From Acanthamoeba sp. SK_2022b (taxonomy: Eukaryota; Discosea; Longamoebia; Acanthamoebidae): a DNA stretch of 13,249 nt. The translations under genes were made by a program, and so were the position numbers. The notes beneath the pieces are model-generated. The model searched no databases and had not been told where the DNA came from. It saw only the letters and a list, made by a program, of their open reading frames with translations. The stretch covers positions 1 through 13,249 of the forward strand of contig JANDJZ010001145.1 in NCBI GenBank assembly GCA_027943245.1, read 5' to 3'. Shown here in pieces: positions 7,582-13,249 of the stretch; positions within the stretch are counted from its first letter, which is position 1, and the number at the start of each line of letters is the position of its first letter.

Positions 7582-9363
7582 TCAGAGGTCGTCAGCTCCC
7601 AGCAGCATCTCGGTGATCCCACGGCCGGCCTGCACCATGGGGAATACATTCTCGGTGGGATCGGTGCGGAAGTCCATGAACACCGTCCGATCCTTGAGCT
7701 TGCGGGCCTCGCGCAGGGCGGGCTCCACGTCCTCGGGGCGCTCGATCAGCATGCCCACGTGGCCATAGGCCTCGGCCAGCTTCACGAAGTTGGGCAGCGA
7801 GTCCATGTAGCTGCTGCTATAGCGGCCCGAGTACTCGATCTCCTGCCACTGGCGCACCATGCCCAGGTAGCGGTTGTTCAGCGACACCACCTTGACCGGC
7901 GTGTTGTACTGCAGGCAGGTGGCCAGCTCCTGGATGTTCATCTGGATGGAGCCTTCGCCCGTGATGCAGAACACCTCGGATTCAGGCTTGGCCAGCTTGA
8001 TGCCCATGGCGTAGGGCAGGCCCACGCCCATGGTGCCCAGGCCGCCGGAGTTGATCCAGCGGCGCGGCTCGTCGAAGCGGTAGTACTGCGCAGCCCACAT
8101 CTGGTGCTGGCCCACGTCGGACGTGATGTAGGCATCGGCGTCGCGGGTCATGTTCCACAGCGTCTCCACCACGTACTGGGGCTTGATGACCGAGCCGTCG
8201 CCACGGCTGTACTGCAGGCAGTCGCGGCTGCGCCAGCCTTCGATGGTCTCCCACCACTGGCCCAGGGCCGCAGCATCGGGACGGGCGCTGGCCTCGCGGA
8301 TCATGGAGATCAGCTCGGTCAGCACTTCCTTGACGTCGCCGACGATGGGCACGTCCACCTTCACGCGCTTGGAGATGGAGGAGGGATCGATGTCGATATG
8401 GATGATCTTGCGCTCCACCGACATGAAATGCTTGGGGTTGCCGATCACCCGGTCGTCGAAGCGCGCACCCACGGCCAGCAGCACATCGCAGTTCTGCATG
8501 GCGTTGTTGGCTTCGATGGTGCCGTGCATGCCCAGCATGCCCAGGAACTTGCGGTCGCTGGCCGGATAGGCACCCAGGCCCAGCAGCGTATGCGTGACCG
8601 GGTAGCCCAGCATGTCCACCAGGGTGCGCAGCTCGTTGCAGGCATTGCCCAGCAGCACGCCGCCACCCGTGTAGATATAGGGACGCTTGGCAGCCAGCAG
8701 CAACTGCAGCGCCTTGCGGATCTGGCCGGCATGGCCCTTGCGCACCGGGTTGTAGGAGCGCATCTCCACCTTTTCGGGGTAACCGGTGTAGAGAGCCTTC
8801 TTGAAGGACACATCCTTGGGGATGTCCACCACCACGGGGCCGGGGCGGCCGGTGCGCGCGATGTGGAAGGCCTTCTTCATGGTGTCCGCCAGCTCGCGCA
8901 CATCCTTGACCAGGAAGTTGTGCTTGACGATGGGGCGGGTGATGCCGACGGTGTCGCACTCCTGGAATGCATCGGTGCCGATGTAGGCCGTCGAGGTCTG
9001 GCCGCTGATCACGACCAGGGGAATGGAATCGGTGTAGGCGGTGGCAATGCCGGTGACGGCGTTGGTCAGGCCGGGACCCGAGGTCACCAGGGCCACGCCG
9101 ACTTCACCCGTGGCACGGGCAAAACCGTCTGCCGCATGCACAGCCGCCTGCTCGTGGCGCACCAGCACATGCTGAATGGTGTCTTGCTTGTAGAGGGCGT
9201 CGTAGATGTACAGGACCGCACCGCCCGGATAGCCCCAAAGCTGCTTGACGCCTTCGGCCTGCAGGGACTTGACGAGGATCTCGGAGCCCATCAGCTCCTG
9301 GGATGCATGGGACTGCGACGCCGCTGCTGCCGCGCTGGAGTACTCGGCTTTGGAAATTTCCAT
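7582..9363 (-). CDS. ilvB: Acetolactate synthase large (catalytic) subunit
   Basis: Thiamine-diphosphate enzyme that joins two pyruvates to acetolactate, or pyruvate and 2-ketobutyrate to acetohydroxybutyrate, opening valine, leucine and isoleucine synthesis. The 593-residue protein has the N-terminal pyrimidine-binding domain with catalytic Glu71 in V-R-H-E-Q-A, a central FAD-type domain (about 210-360), and a C-terminal pyrophosphate-binding domain. In the latter the G-D-G...N-N motif reads G-E-G-S (469-472) and N-N (496-497), with Glu in place of Asp. The rest, such as Q-M-N-I-Q-E-L and N-N-R-Y-L-G-M-V-R-Q-W-Q, is intact. Of the in-frame TTG at 9369 and the ATG at 9363 I chose the ATG, with AAAGG 6 nt upstream. 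The N-terminus has a low-complexity Ser/Ala stretch (9-20). It is first in the ilvBNC operon and divergent from the sigma gene. Confidence 0.96.
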   Translation of the reverse strand: MEISKAEYSSAAAAASQSHASQELMGSEILVKSLQAEGVKQLWGYPGGAVLYIYDALYKQDTIQHVLVRHEQAAVHAADGFARATGEVGVALVTSGPGLTNAVTGIATAYTDSIPLVVISGQTSTAYIGTDAFQECDTVGITRPIVKHNFLVKDVRELADTMKKAFHIARTGRPGPVVVDIPKDVSFKKALYTGYPEKVEMRSYNPVRKGHAGQIRKALQLLLAAKRPYIYTGGGVLLGNACNELRTLVDMLGYPVTHTLLGLGAYPASDRKFLGMLGMHGTIEANNAMQNCDVLLAVGARFDDRVIGNPKHFMSVERKIIHIDIDPSSISKRVKVDVPIVGDVKEVLTELISMIREASARPDAAALGQWWETIEGWRSRDCLQYSRGDGSVIKPQYVVETLWNMTRDADAYITSDVGQHQMWAAQYYRFDEPRRWINSGGLGTMGVGLPYAMGIKLAKPESEVFCITGEGSIQMNIQELATCLQYNTPVKVVSLNNRYLGMVRQWQEIEYSGRYSSSYMDSLPNFVKLAEAYGHVGMLIERPEDVEPALREARKLKDRTVFMDFRTDPTENVFPMVQAGRGITEMLLGADDL

Positions 9364-9515
9364 GATCAACCTTTGTGAATTTCTCTAACGAAAAACCTTG
9401 GGTGCCCCTTGCCTGAAGCCCTTGTGAGGCCGGTGCGGGACTTAGGACCAACAGACATGGGCGAGTGAGTAAACGCCGGACCGTGACCCGTTTGCCTTTT
9501 TGAATTGCAGCAGAC

Positions 9516-9524
9516 ATTATCGCA
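9516..9524 (-). promoter_or_regulatory. Extended -10 element for ilvB
   Basis: On the minus strand TGC-GATAAT is an extended -10 about 150 bases before the ilvB ATG; GATAAT matches the consensus at five of six bases. No convincing -35 lies at the right spacing. The resulting leader of about 145 nt contains no branched-chain-rich peptide gene with a stop codon, so attenuation is not evident here. Confidence 0.4.
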
Positions 9525-9571
9525 CTGCAACAAGCCTGTGCGCCATCGTGCGAAAAAAATTGACACTGCGG

Positions 9572-9580
9572 TGCGATAAT
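9572..9580 (+). promoter_or_regulatory. Extended -10 element for the sigma-factor operon
   Basis: TGC-GATAAT on the plus strand lies 60 bases before the proposed TTG start of the sigma factor. It is the mirror image of the ilvB element, and the two 13-base arms match at 12 positions. A TTGACA just upstream (9560-9565) is only 9 bp away, too close to be its -35. If this is the promoter, the longer ATG start at 9500 is excluded. Confidence 0.4.
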
Positions 9581-9640
9581 CGGGTCCCGCGTCCGTTCAG
9601 CCCCCCCTCAACGAGCCCCTCATCCGGGCCTGCGTTCCTT

Positions 9641-10213
9641 TTGGCAACCGAGCAAGAACTATCCGACTTCCTCAAAAGCGTAGAAAAGCGTGCCTTCAAG
9701 CGCAGCTTTTTCCACGTCCGGGACGAGGAGGCGGCGCTGGACATCGTGCAGGACAGCATGCTCAAGCTGGCGCAGCACTATGGCGACAAGCCCATCACCG
9801 AGCTGCCCATGCTCTTCCAGCGCATCCTGTCCAACAGCACACTGGACTGGTTTCGCAGGCAAAAGACGCAGAACGCCCTCTTCACCCGCATGAGCGATCT
9901 GGAGGCCTCGGCCGGCGACGATGCGGACTTCGACTGGCTCGAGACCTACGCCGACTCCGCACAGAACGGCGAAACCGCCCGCAGCGCCGAGGATCTGACC
10001 GAGCGGGCGCAGATTTTGCAAAGCATTGAAAAAGAGATACAGGAGCTGCCGGCGCGTCAACGCGAAGCATTCCTGATGCGTTATTGGGAAGAGATGGACG
10101 TTGCGGAGACCGCTGCCGCGATGGGGTGTTCCGAAGGAAGTGTAAAAACACATTGTTTCCGCGCCATCCAGACATTGAGCAAGGCACTGAAGGCCAAAGG
10201 AATCGAGCTATGA
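9641..10213 (+). CDS. ECF-like sigma-70 family RNA polymerase sigma factor
   Basis: A 190-residue alternative sigma factor. Region 2 (about 15-80) includes D-E-E-A-A-L-D-I-V-Q-D-S-M and S-T-L-D-W-F-R-R-Q-K, the core-binding and -10-recognition parts. An acidic linker (about 85-125) follows, then region 4 with a helix-turn-helix (about 130-180: E-L-P-A-R-Q-R-E-A-F ... C-S-E-G-S-V-K-T-H). I chose the TTG at 9641, giving a protein that begins A-T-E-Q-E-L-S-D-F, the start I recall for relatives. The ATG at 9500 would add 47 compositionally odd residues and lies before the likely promoter. No strong Shine-Dalgarno precedes the TTG. The stop overlaps the next gene by ATGA, so translation is probably coupled to the DUF3619 protein, a candidate anti-sigma partner. 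Its regulon and inducing signal are unknown. Confidence 0.85.
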   Translation: MATEQELSDFLKSVEKRAFKRSFFHVRDEEAALDIVQDSMLKLAQHYGDKPITELPMLFQRILSNSTLDWFRRQKTQNALFTRMSDLEASAGDDADFDWLETYADSAQNGETARSAEDLTERAQILQSIEKEIQELPARQREAFLMRYWEEMDVAETAAAMGCSEGSVKTHCFRAIQTLSKALKAKGIEL

Positions 10214-10670
10214 AGACTGCGCCCACTCTCACTCTCCACAGCGAAATGGCGGCCGACCGCATCGCACGCCGGATCACCGCGCGCCTGGGTGACGGCGAGG
10301 CGTTGCTGCCATACGACATCACCGAGCGGCTGCGCGCTGGGCGCGAGCGCGCCCTGATCCACTGCGCCGGCGCGAACTGCGCGCTGCGCCCGTGCAGGCT
10401 GCCAGCGCAACCCAGGCTCAGGGTGGCGCCATGACGCTGGGCTCTGGCGACGAAGGCGGCACCTGGTGGCGCGCGCTGATCTCGGCCGTGCCGGTGCTGG
10501 CACTCATCATTGGCCTGGTGGTCGTCAACGTGCAGACCGATCAGATTGGCCTGACCGAGGTTGCCGAGGTCGATACAGCCCTGCTGACTGATGACCTGCC
10601 CCCTGCCGCCTATGCCGACCCCGGTTTCATCCAGTACCTGAAGACTTCGGCCACCAACACGGAACGCTGA
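10210..10670 (+). pseudogene. DUF3619 family membrane protein gene, apparently frameshifted
   Basis: The gene starts at an ATG overlapping the sigma stop (ATGA), with AAAGGA 8 nt upstream. The first frame encodes the family's N-terminal part, including L-P-Y-D-I-T-E-R-L-R (about 34-43). It then turns into a Cys/Arg-rich stretch and stops at 10434 after 74 residues. The remainder lies in another frame (open from about 10392 to 10670) with the membrane segment A-L-I-S-A-V-P-V-L-A-L-I-I-G-L-V-V and the conserved tail A-L-L-T-D-D-L-P-P-A-A-Y-A-D-P-G-F. DUF3619 proteins are single chains of about 140 residues from memory, so one missing base somewhere around 10350-10390 best explains the picture. 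Alternatives are a sequencing error, or two coupled short proteins, since an ATG at 10431 overlaps the first stop by ATGA. Its position beside the sigma factor suggests an anti-sigma role; this is inference. Confidence 0.65.
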
Positions 10671-10690
10671 TACCCGCCTTGCCTGCCTGC

Positions 10691-11542
10691 ATGCCCACTG
10701 ATTCACGCGCCGCGTTCCACCGATCACCCGCCGCCATCCTGGCGGCGGTGCTGTTGATGGCGCTGGCCTGGACCGGCTGGCGCGTCGTGCAACAGGTGCG
10801 GCTGGCGCCCAGCACGGTGTCGCCGGCCACCATTGCGGCCTCCAAGACCCTGCATGGCGACGCAGCCACGCGCCAGCGCGCCACGGCCCTGGCCTCCGGC
10901 CCACGCTGGGCCGAGCTGACGCCTGCGCAAAGCAGGGTGCTCGAGCCCCTTTCCGAGCGCTGGTCCATGATGGACGCGCTGCAAAAGCGCCGCTGGATGG
11001 CATTGGCCGAAGGCTGGGACAAGCTCAGCGAAAAGGAGCAGGAAAAGCTGCGCGACCGCATGCAGACCTGGTCCAGCCTCAGCGCCCAGCAGCGCAGCCA
11101 GGCCCGCCTGAATTTCGCCCTGACCAACCGCCTTGCCACGGACAAGCGAGCCCAGTGGGAGGCCTACCAGGCGCTCAGCGACGAAGAAAAACGCCTTCTG
11201 GCTGCACGCGCCGCGCCCAAGGTCAAGGGCGCCGCCAATGCCATACAGCCCGTGGCGCCCAAGCGTCTGGCGCGGATTCCTGCGGCCTCGGTGGCACCGG
11301 CCACCATTCCGAATCCCCCCAAGATTCCACCAGCCACCATCTACAATCCGCCGCCTCCGGTTCCACCGGTCGCGCCGCCTTCGGCCGTGGAAACCCATCC
11401 CGTGCGCCCGCCTGCGCTGGTGGAGACAGCCCCGGTGGAAGTGCCTTCGGCCACACCCATGCCCTTGCCGCCCATGGAACTGCATGACGGCGCCGAGGCC
11501 ACCCCACAGCCCTCGCACGGCGAAGCAGCCCCTTCGCATTGA
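10691..11542 (+). CDS. DUF3106 domain-containing, membrane-anchored protein
   Basis: Function unknown. From the ATG at 10691 it has 283 residues. An N-terminal hydrophobic segment (about 13-30, A-A-I-L-A-A-V-L-L-M-A-L-A-W) acts as signal or anchor. The DUF3106 region (about 71-172) is a helical stretch rich in Trp, Arg and Glu with a repeated pattern W-x(2-3)-L-[ST]-x2-[QE], for example W-A-E-L-T-P-A-Q, W-D-K-L-S-E-K-E, W-S-S-L-S-A-Q-Q and Y-Q-A-L-S-D-E-E. A long proline-rich tail (about 190-283) with P-P-P-P-V-P-P should be extended. The bulk is probably periplasmic. No good ribosome site is visible; a TTG at 10679 in the same frame is a possible earlier start. It sits 20 bases after the DUF3619 stop and 22 before the RDD gene, so it belongs to the sigma operon. 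Confidence 0.8.
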   Translation: MPTDSRAAFHRSPAAILAAVLLMALAWTGWRVVQQVRLAPSTVSPATIAASKTLHGDAATRQRATALASGPRWAELTPAQSRVLEPLSERWSMMDALQKRRWMALAEGWDKLSEKEQEKLRDRMQTWSSLSAQQRSQARLNFALTNRLATDKRAQWEAYQALSDEEKRLLAARAAPKVKGAANAIQPVAPKRLARIPAASVAPATIPNPPKIPPATIYNPPPPVPPVAPPSAVETHPVRPPALVETAPVEVPSATPMPLPPMELHDGAEATPQPSHGEAAPSH

Positions 11543-11564
11543 TGCAGCGCCCCGACACGCCCGC

Positions 11565-12107
11565 ATGACGAACGCCACCTCCCCCGCCTCCACGGCAGCC
11601 GGCTCCGCCGCCGATCCACGGATGGCCCCGCGCCTGGCCCGGCGCATGGCCTGCTGGCTATATGAGGGCATGCTGCTGTTCGGCGTGGTCTTCATCGCCG
11701 GATATCTGTTTGGCACCTTGTCTCAGACGCGCAACGCCATGGACAACCGCCATGCGCTGCAGGCCTTCATGTTCGTGGTGCTGGGCATCTATTTCGTCTG
11801 GTTCTGGTCCAAGGGGCAGACATTGGCCATGAAGACCTGGCACATCCGCCTGGTGGATGCTGCAGGCCAGTCCGTCAGCCAGCTGCGCGCCCTGCGGCGC
11901 TATGTGCTGAGCTGGATCTGGCTGCTGCCACCGCTGGCGGCCTACTCCACCGGCGTGCCGGCCTTGACCACCTTGGTGCTGCTGGTGCTGTGGGTGGCAC
12001 TCTGGGCCCTGCTCAGCCGCCTTCATCCGCGCCGCCAGTTCTGGCATGACGCCTGGGCCGGCACACAGCTGATCCACCAGGCCCCGCCGCCCAGGAAAAA
12101 ACGCTGA
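11565..12107 (+). CDS. RDD family membrane protein
   Basis: A 180-residue inner-membrane protein with four hydrophobic segments (about 32-52, 67-83, 113-129 and 131-152). Family landmarks are R-L-A-R-R-M-A-C-W-L-Y-E at the first helix (23-34), K-T-W-H-I-R-L-V-D near the loop (90-98) and W-H-D-A-W-A-G-T near the C-terminus (160-167). The first acidic residue of the R-D-D signature is Glu34 here instead of Asp; the last is Asp162. The C-terminus is basic and proline-rich. Some RDD proteins have been linked to ion transport, but the function of this one is not evident. It follows DUF3106 by 22 bases and probably ends the sigma operon. The ATG at 11565 places the start just before the RDD domain; the frame is open much farther upstream only as antisense-free overlap with DUF3106. 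Confidence 0.85.
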   Translation: MTNATSPASTAAGSAADPRMAPRLARRMACWLYEGMLLFGVVFIAGYLFGTLSQTRNAMDNRHALQAFMFVVLGIYFVWFWSKGQTLAMKTWHIRLVDAAGQSVSQLRALRRYVLSWIWLLPPLAAYSTGVPALTTLVLLVLWVALWALLSRLHPRRQFWHDAWAGTQLIHQAPPPRKKR

Positions 12108-12132
12108 GCGGCAAAGGCAGCATCGCATCTCC

Positions 12133-12138
12133 TACACT
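12133..12138 (+). promoter_or_regulatory. Possible -10 element of dgkA
   Basis: TACACT lies 7 nt before the dgkA ATG, with no recognisable -35 and no Shine-Dalgarno between. The geometry matches that of the leu leader and would give a leaderless message. It could equally be chance, with dgkA read from the upstream operon 38 bases away. Confidence 0.3.
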
Positions 12139-12145
12139 CCCCAGC

Positions 12146-12559
12146 ATGCCCGCCGCTTCACCCAAGTCCAACGACAGCACGCCTGTCAATCCCCAGAAAA
12201 GCCGCACGGGCCTGAACCGTGTCTGGCACGCTGCGGGTTATTCGCTGTCCGGCCTTCGTGCCGGATGGAATGAGAAAGCCTTCCGCCAGGAAGCGCTGGC
12301 CGCCATCGTGCTGATCCCTGCCGCTTTCTGGCTGGGACGCAGCTGGATCGAGGTCTCGCTGCTGGCGGGCACGGTCTTGCTGGTGCTGATCGTGGAATTG
12401 CTCAACAGCGGCATCGAGGCCGTGGTCGATCGCATAGGCCCCGAATGGCACGCCCTGTCCAAGCAAGCCAAGGACATGGGCAGCGCCGCCGTGCTGCTGG
12501 CGCTGCTGCTGTGCACGGGCGTCTGGCTGGCGGCTCTCTATCAACGGTTCATTGCATGA
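12146..12559 (+). CDS. dgkA: Diacylglycerol kinase
   Basis: Small integral membrane kinase that phosphorylates diacylglycerol with ATP to phosphatidic acid, recycling lipid released during envelope glycan synthesis. The 137-residue protein has three hydrophobic segments (about 50-64, 66-88 and 113-133) and the family signature E-L-L-N-S-G-I-E-A-V-V-D-R-I-G (84-98), followed by K-D-M-G-S-A-A-V (109-116). Glu84 corresponds to the proposed catalytic glutamate of the E. coli enzyme, and Glu43 in N-E-K-A-F-R-Q-E to a metal ligand. The N-terminal 20 residues are longer and more polar than in E. coli. The stop overlaps the next start by ATGA, so the two are coupled. It shares phospholipid metabolism with pssA but is not linked to it in transcription. 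Confidence 0.93.
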   Translation: MPAASPKSNDSTPVNPQKSRTGLNRVWHAAGYSLSGLRAGWNEKAFRQEALAAIVLIPAAFWLGRSWIEVSLLAGTVLLVLIVELLNSGIEAVVDRIGPEWHALSKQAKDMGSAAVLLALLLCTGVWLAALYQRFIA

Positions 12560-13149
12560 CAAATCCCACGTTTTCCATTTGTGTGTATTGCGGCTCGCGC
12601 CCCGGCGACCAGCCCGGTTTCATCGAGGCCGCCCGCGCCACCGGCCGCTGGATTGGCGAGCACGGCGGCCAGTTGGTCTACGGCGGCGGGCGCAGCGGCC
12701 TGATGGGCGAGGTGGCCGAGGCCACGCGGCAGGCCGGTGGCCGCGTCGTGGGAGTGATCCCGCAGGCGCTGGTGGACAAGGAGCTGGCCAACCATGCCTG
12801 CGACGAACTGCACATCGTCCAGACCATGCACGAGCGCAAGGCCATGATGGCCGAGCGCAGCGATGCCTTCGTCGCCCTGCCCGGCGGCATAGGCACCTTC
12901 GAGGAATTGTTCGAGGTCTGGACCTGGCGCCAGCTGCGCTACCACGACAAGCCCATCGGCCTGCTCAATGTGGACGGCTACTACGACAGCATGCTGCAGT
13001 TCCTGCAGACCTGCGTGGGCCATGGCTTCATGGGCGAGTGGCAGATGGGACTGATAGAAAGCGGCAGCGACATCCCCTCACTGCTGCAATCCCTGGTGCA
13101 GAACGCCGGCACGGGCCTGGAAACGGCCCCCTTGCGCGCCGTGATCTGA
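12556..13149 (+). CDS. LOG family (TIGR00730) nucleotide 5'-monophosphate phosphoribohydrolase
   Basis: A 197-residue Rossmann-type protein of the Lonely Guy family, whose members split the N-glycosidic bond of nucleoside monophosphates, including cytokinin precursors. Typical features are I-C-V-Y-C-G-S (8-14), G-G-G-R-S-G-L-M-G (43-51), M-H-E-R-K (91-95) and the signature P-G-G-x-G-T-x-x-E (109-117, reading PGGIGTFEE), which holds the catalytic Arg/Glu pair and phosphate-binding loop. Length is normal. The ATG at 12556 overlaps the dgkA stop; no separate ribosome site is seen, so translation is probably by reinitiation. In a non-plant bacterium the true substrate may be AMP or another nucleotide; a cytokinin role is not implied by sequence alone. 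Confidence 0.92.
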   Translation: MTNPTFSICVYCGSRPGDQPGFIEAARATGRWIGEHGGQLVYGGGRSGLMGEVAEATRQAGGRVVGVIPQALVDKELANHACDELHIVQTMHERKAMMAERSDAFVALPGGIGTFEELFEVWTWRQLRYHDKPIGLLNVDGYYDSMLQFLQTCVGHGFMGEWQMGLIESGSDIPSLLQSLVQNAGTGLETAPLRAVI

Positions 13150-13157
13150 AACGGAAA

Positions 13158-13181
13158 CGGCCACCCGTTCAGGGGTGGCCG
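13158..13181 (-). terminator. Hairpin after the LOG gene, best as a minus-strand terminator
   Basis: CGGCCACCC and GGGTGGCCG pair over 9 bp around a 6-base loop. On the plus strand no T-run follows; on the minus strand it runs into TTTCCGTTTC. It may therefore end a leftward gene entering from the right, or act weakly in both directions between convergent genes. Confidence 0.5.
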
Positions 13182-13202
13182 CTGGAATCCGGATGTCGAG
13201 CC

Positions 13203-13223
13203 CAGGGCGCCGCGTGCGCCCTG
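13203..13223. other. GC-rich hairpin near the right edge
   Basis: CAGGGCGC and GCGCCCTG form an 8-bp stem with a 5-base loop, without a T-run on either side. The remaining bases to the window end show no supportable coding region. Confidence 0.4.
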
Positions 13224-13249
13224 CACTGCTGCCGGGTTCAGATGGCTCC

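Noticed and set aside
9364..9517. Branched-chain-rich leader peptide for ilvB (a frame with V-R-R-L-L and L-L-V-L)
   Set aside because: The frame has no stop before ilvB, its ATG overlaps the -10 element, and no terminator hairpin follows. The other small frame, 30 codons ending at the ilvB start, is not rich in Val, Leu or Ile and has no Shine-Dalgarno.
9560..9580. TTGACA and GATAAT as one sigma-70 promoter for the sigma operon
   Set aside because: The spacing is 9 bp instead of about 17, so the pair cannot act as a standard promoter.
9500..9640. ATG at 9500 as the start of the sigma factor
   Set aside because: It would add 47 residues without family resemblance and would place the likely promoter inside the gene.
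13200..13211. Twelve-base sequence gcccagggcgcc found at both ends of the window (1-12 and 13200-13211)
   Set aside because: It is a short GC-rich match in different contexts with no other repeat features; chance is enough to explain it.
12981..13226. Small minus-strand frame covering the LOG 3' end and the hairpins
   Set aside because: It overlaps the LOG gene and two hairpins, and shows no recognisable domain or ribosome site.
13238..13249. Possible 3' end of a minus-strand gene entering from the right (TCA at 13238-13240)
   Set aside because: Only three codons are visible, so a gene cannot be supported, although the nearby hairpin is oriented as a minus-strand terminator.

Overview
The window reads as chromosomal core DNA of a betaproteobacterium, most likely Comamonadaceae (Comamonas, Delftia or Acidovorax relatives). 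This rests on the high GC content, the branched-chain amino acid cluster ordered ilvB-ilvN-ilvC-pssA-leuA, the sigma factor/DUF3619/DUF3106/RDD operon, and an intergenic element ahead of pssA that resembles a repeat I know from this family. The genus call is inference. I see no insertion sequence, phage, CRISPR array, tRNA or rRNA.

Left two thirds, minus strand, read from right to left. ilvB and ilvN (acetolactate synthase large and small subunits) and ilvC (ketol-acid reductoisomerase) end at a strong intrinsic terminator (5762-5788). pssA (CDP-diacylglycerol-serine O-phosphatidyltransferase) follows, with its ribosome site inside a repeat-like element. Two different 2-isopropylmalate synthases come next: a long-type leuA (561 aa), a strong terminator, and a short-type leuA (512 aa). 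Another hairpin separates these from a penicillin-binding-protein-7-type murein endopeptidase (pbpG). Together the genes make the shared valine/isoleucine enzymes and the first committed step of leucine synthesis; pssA and pbpG serve the envelope.

The main discovery is upstream of the long leuA. A 17-codon peptide (4697-4750) has five leucine codons, including the run CTA-CTA-CTG, followed by an 8-bp GC-rich terminator hairpin whose 5' arm can instead pair with the end of the peptide gene. This is the architecture of a leucine attenuator. The -10 element lies only 7 nt before the peptide ATG, so the peptide may be translated from a leaderless transcript.

Right third, plus strand. Divergent from ilvB is an ECF-like sigma factor (TTG start), overlapped by ATGA with a DUF3619 membrane-protein gene that appears broken by a one-base frameshift. 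A DUF3106 protein (membrane anchor, Trp/Leu-rich repeats, proline-rich tail) and a four-helix RDD membrane protein follow. This set looks like an envelope-linked regulatory unit of unknown signal. dgkA (diacylglycerol kinase) and a LOG-family nucleotide phosphoribohydrolase, overlapping by ATGA, complete the window. The last 100 bases hold two hairpins and no supportable gene. No gene-free stretch exceeds 300 bases; the longest is the 277-bp ilvB/sigma divergent region.
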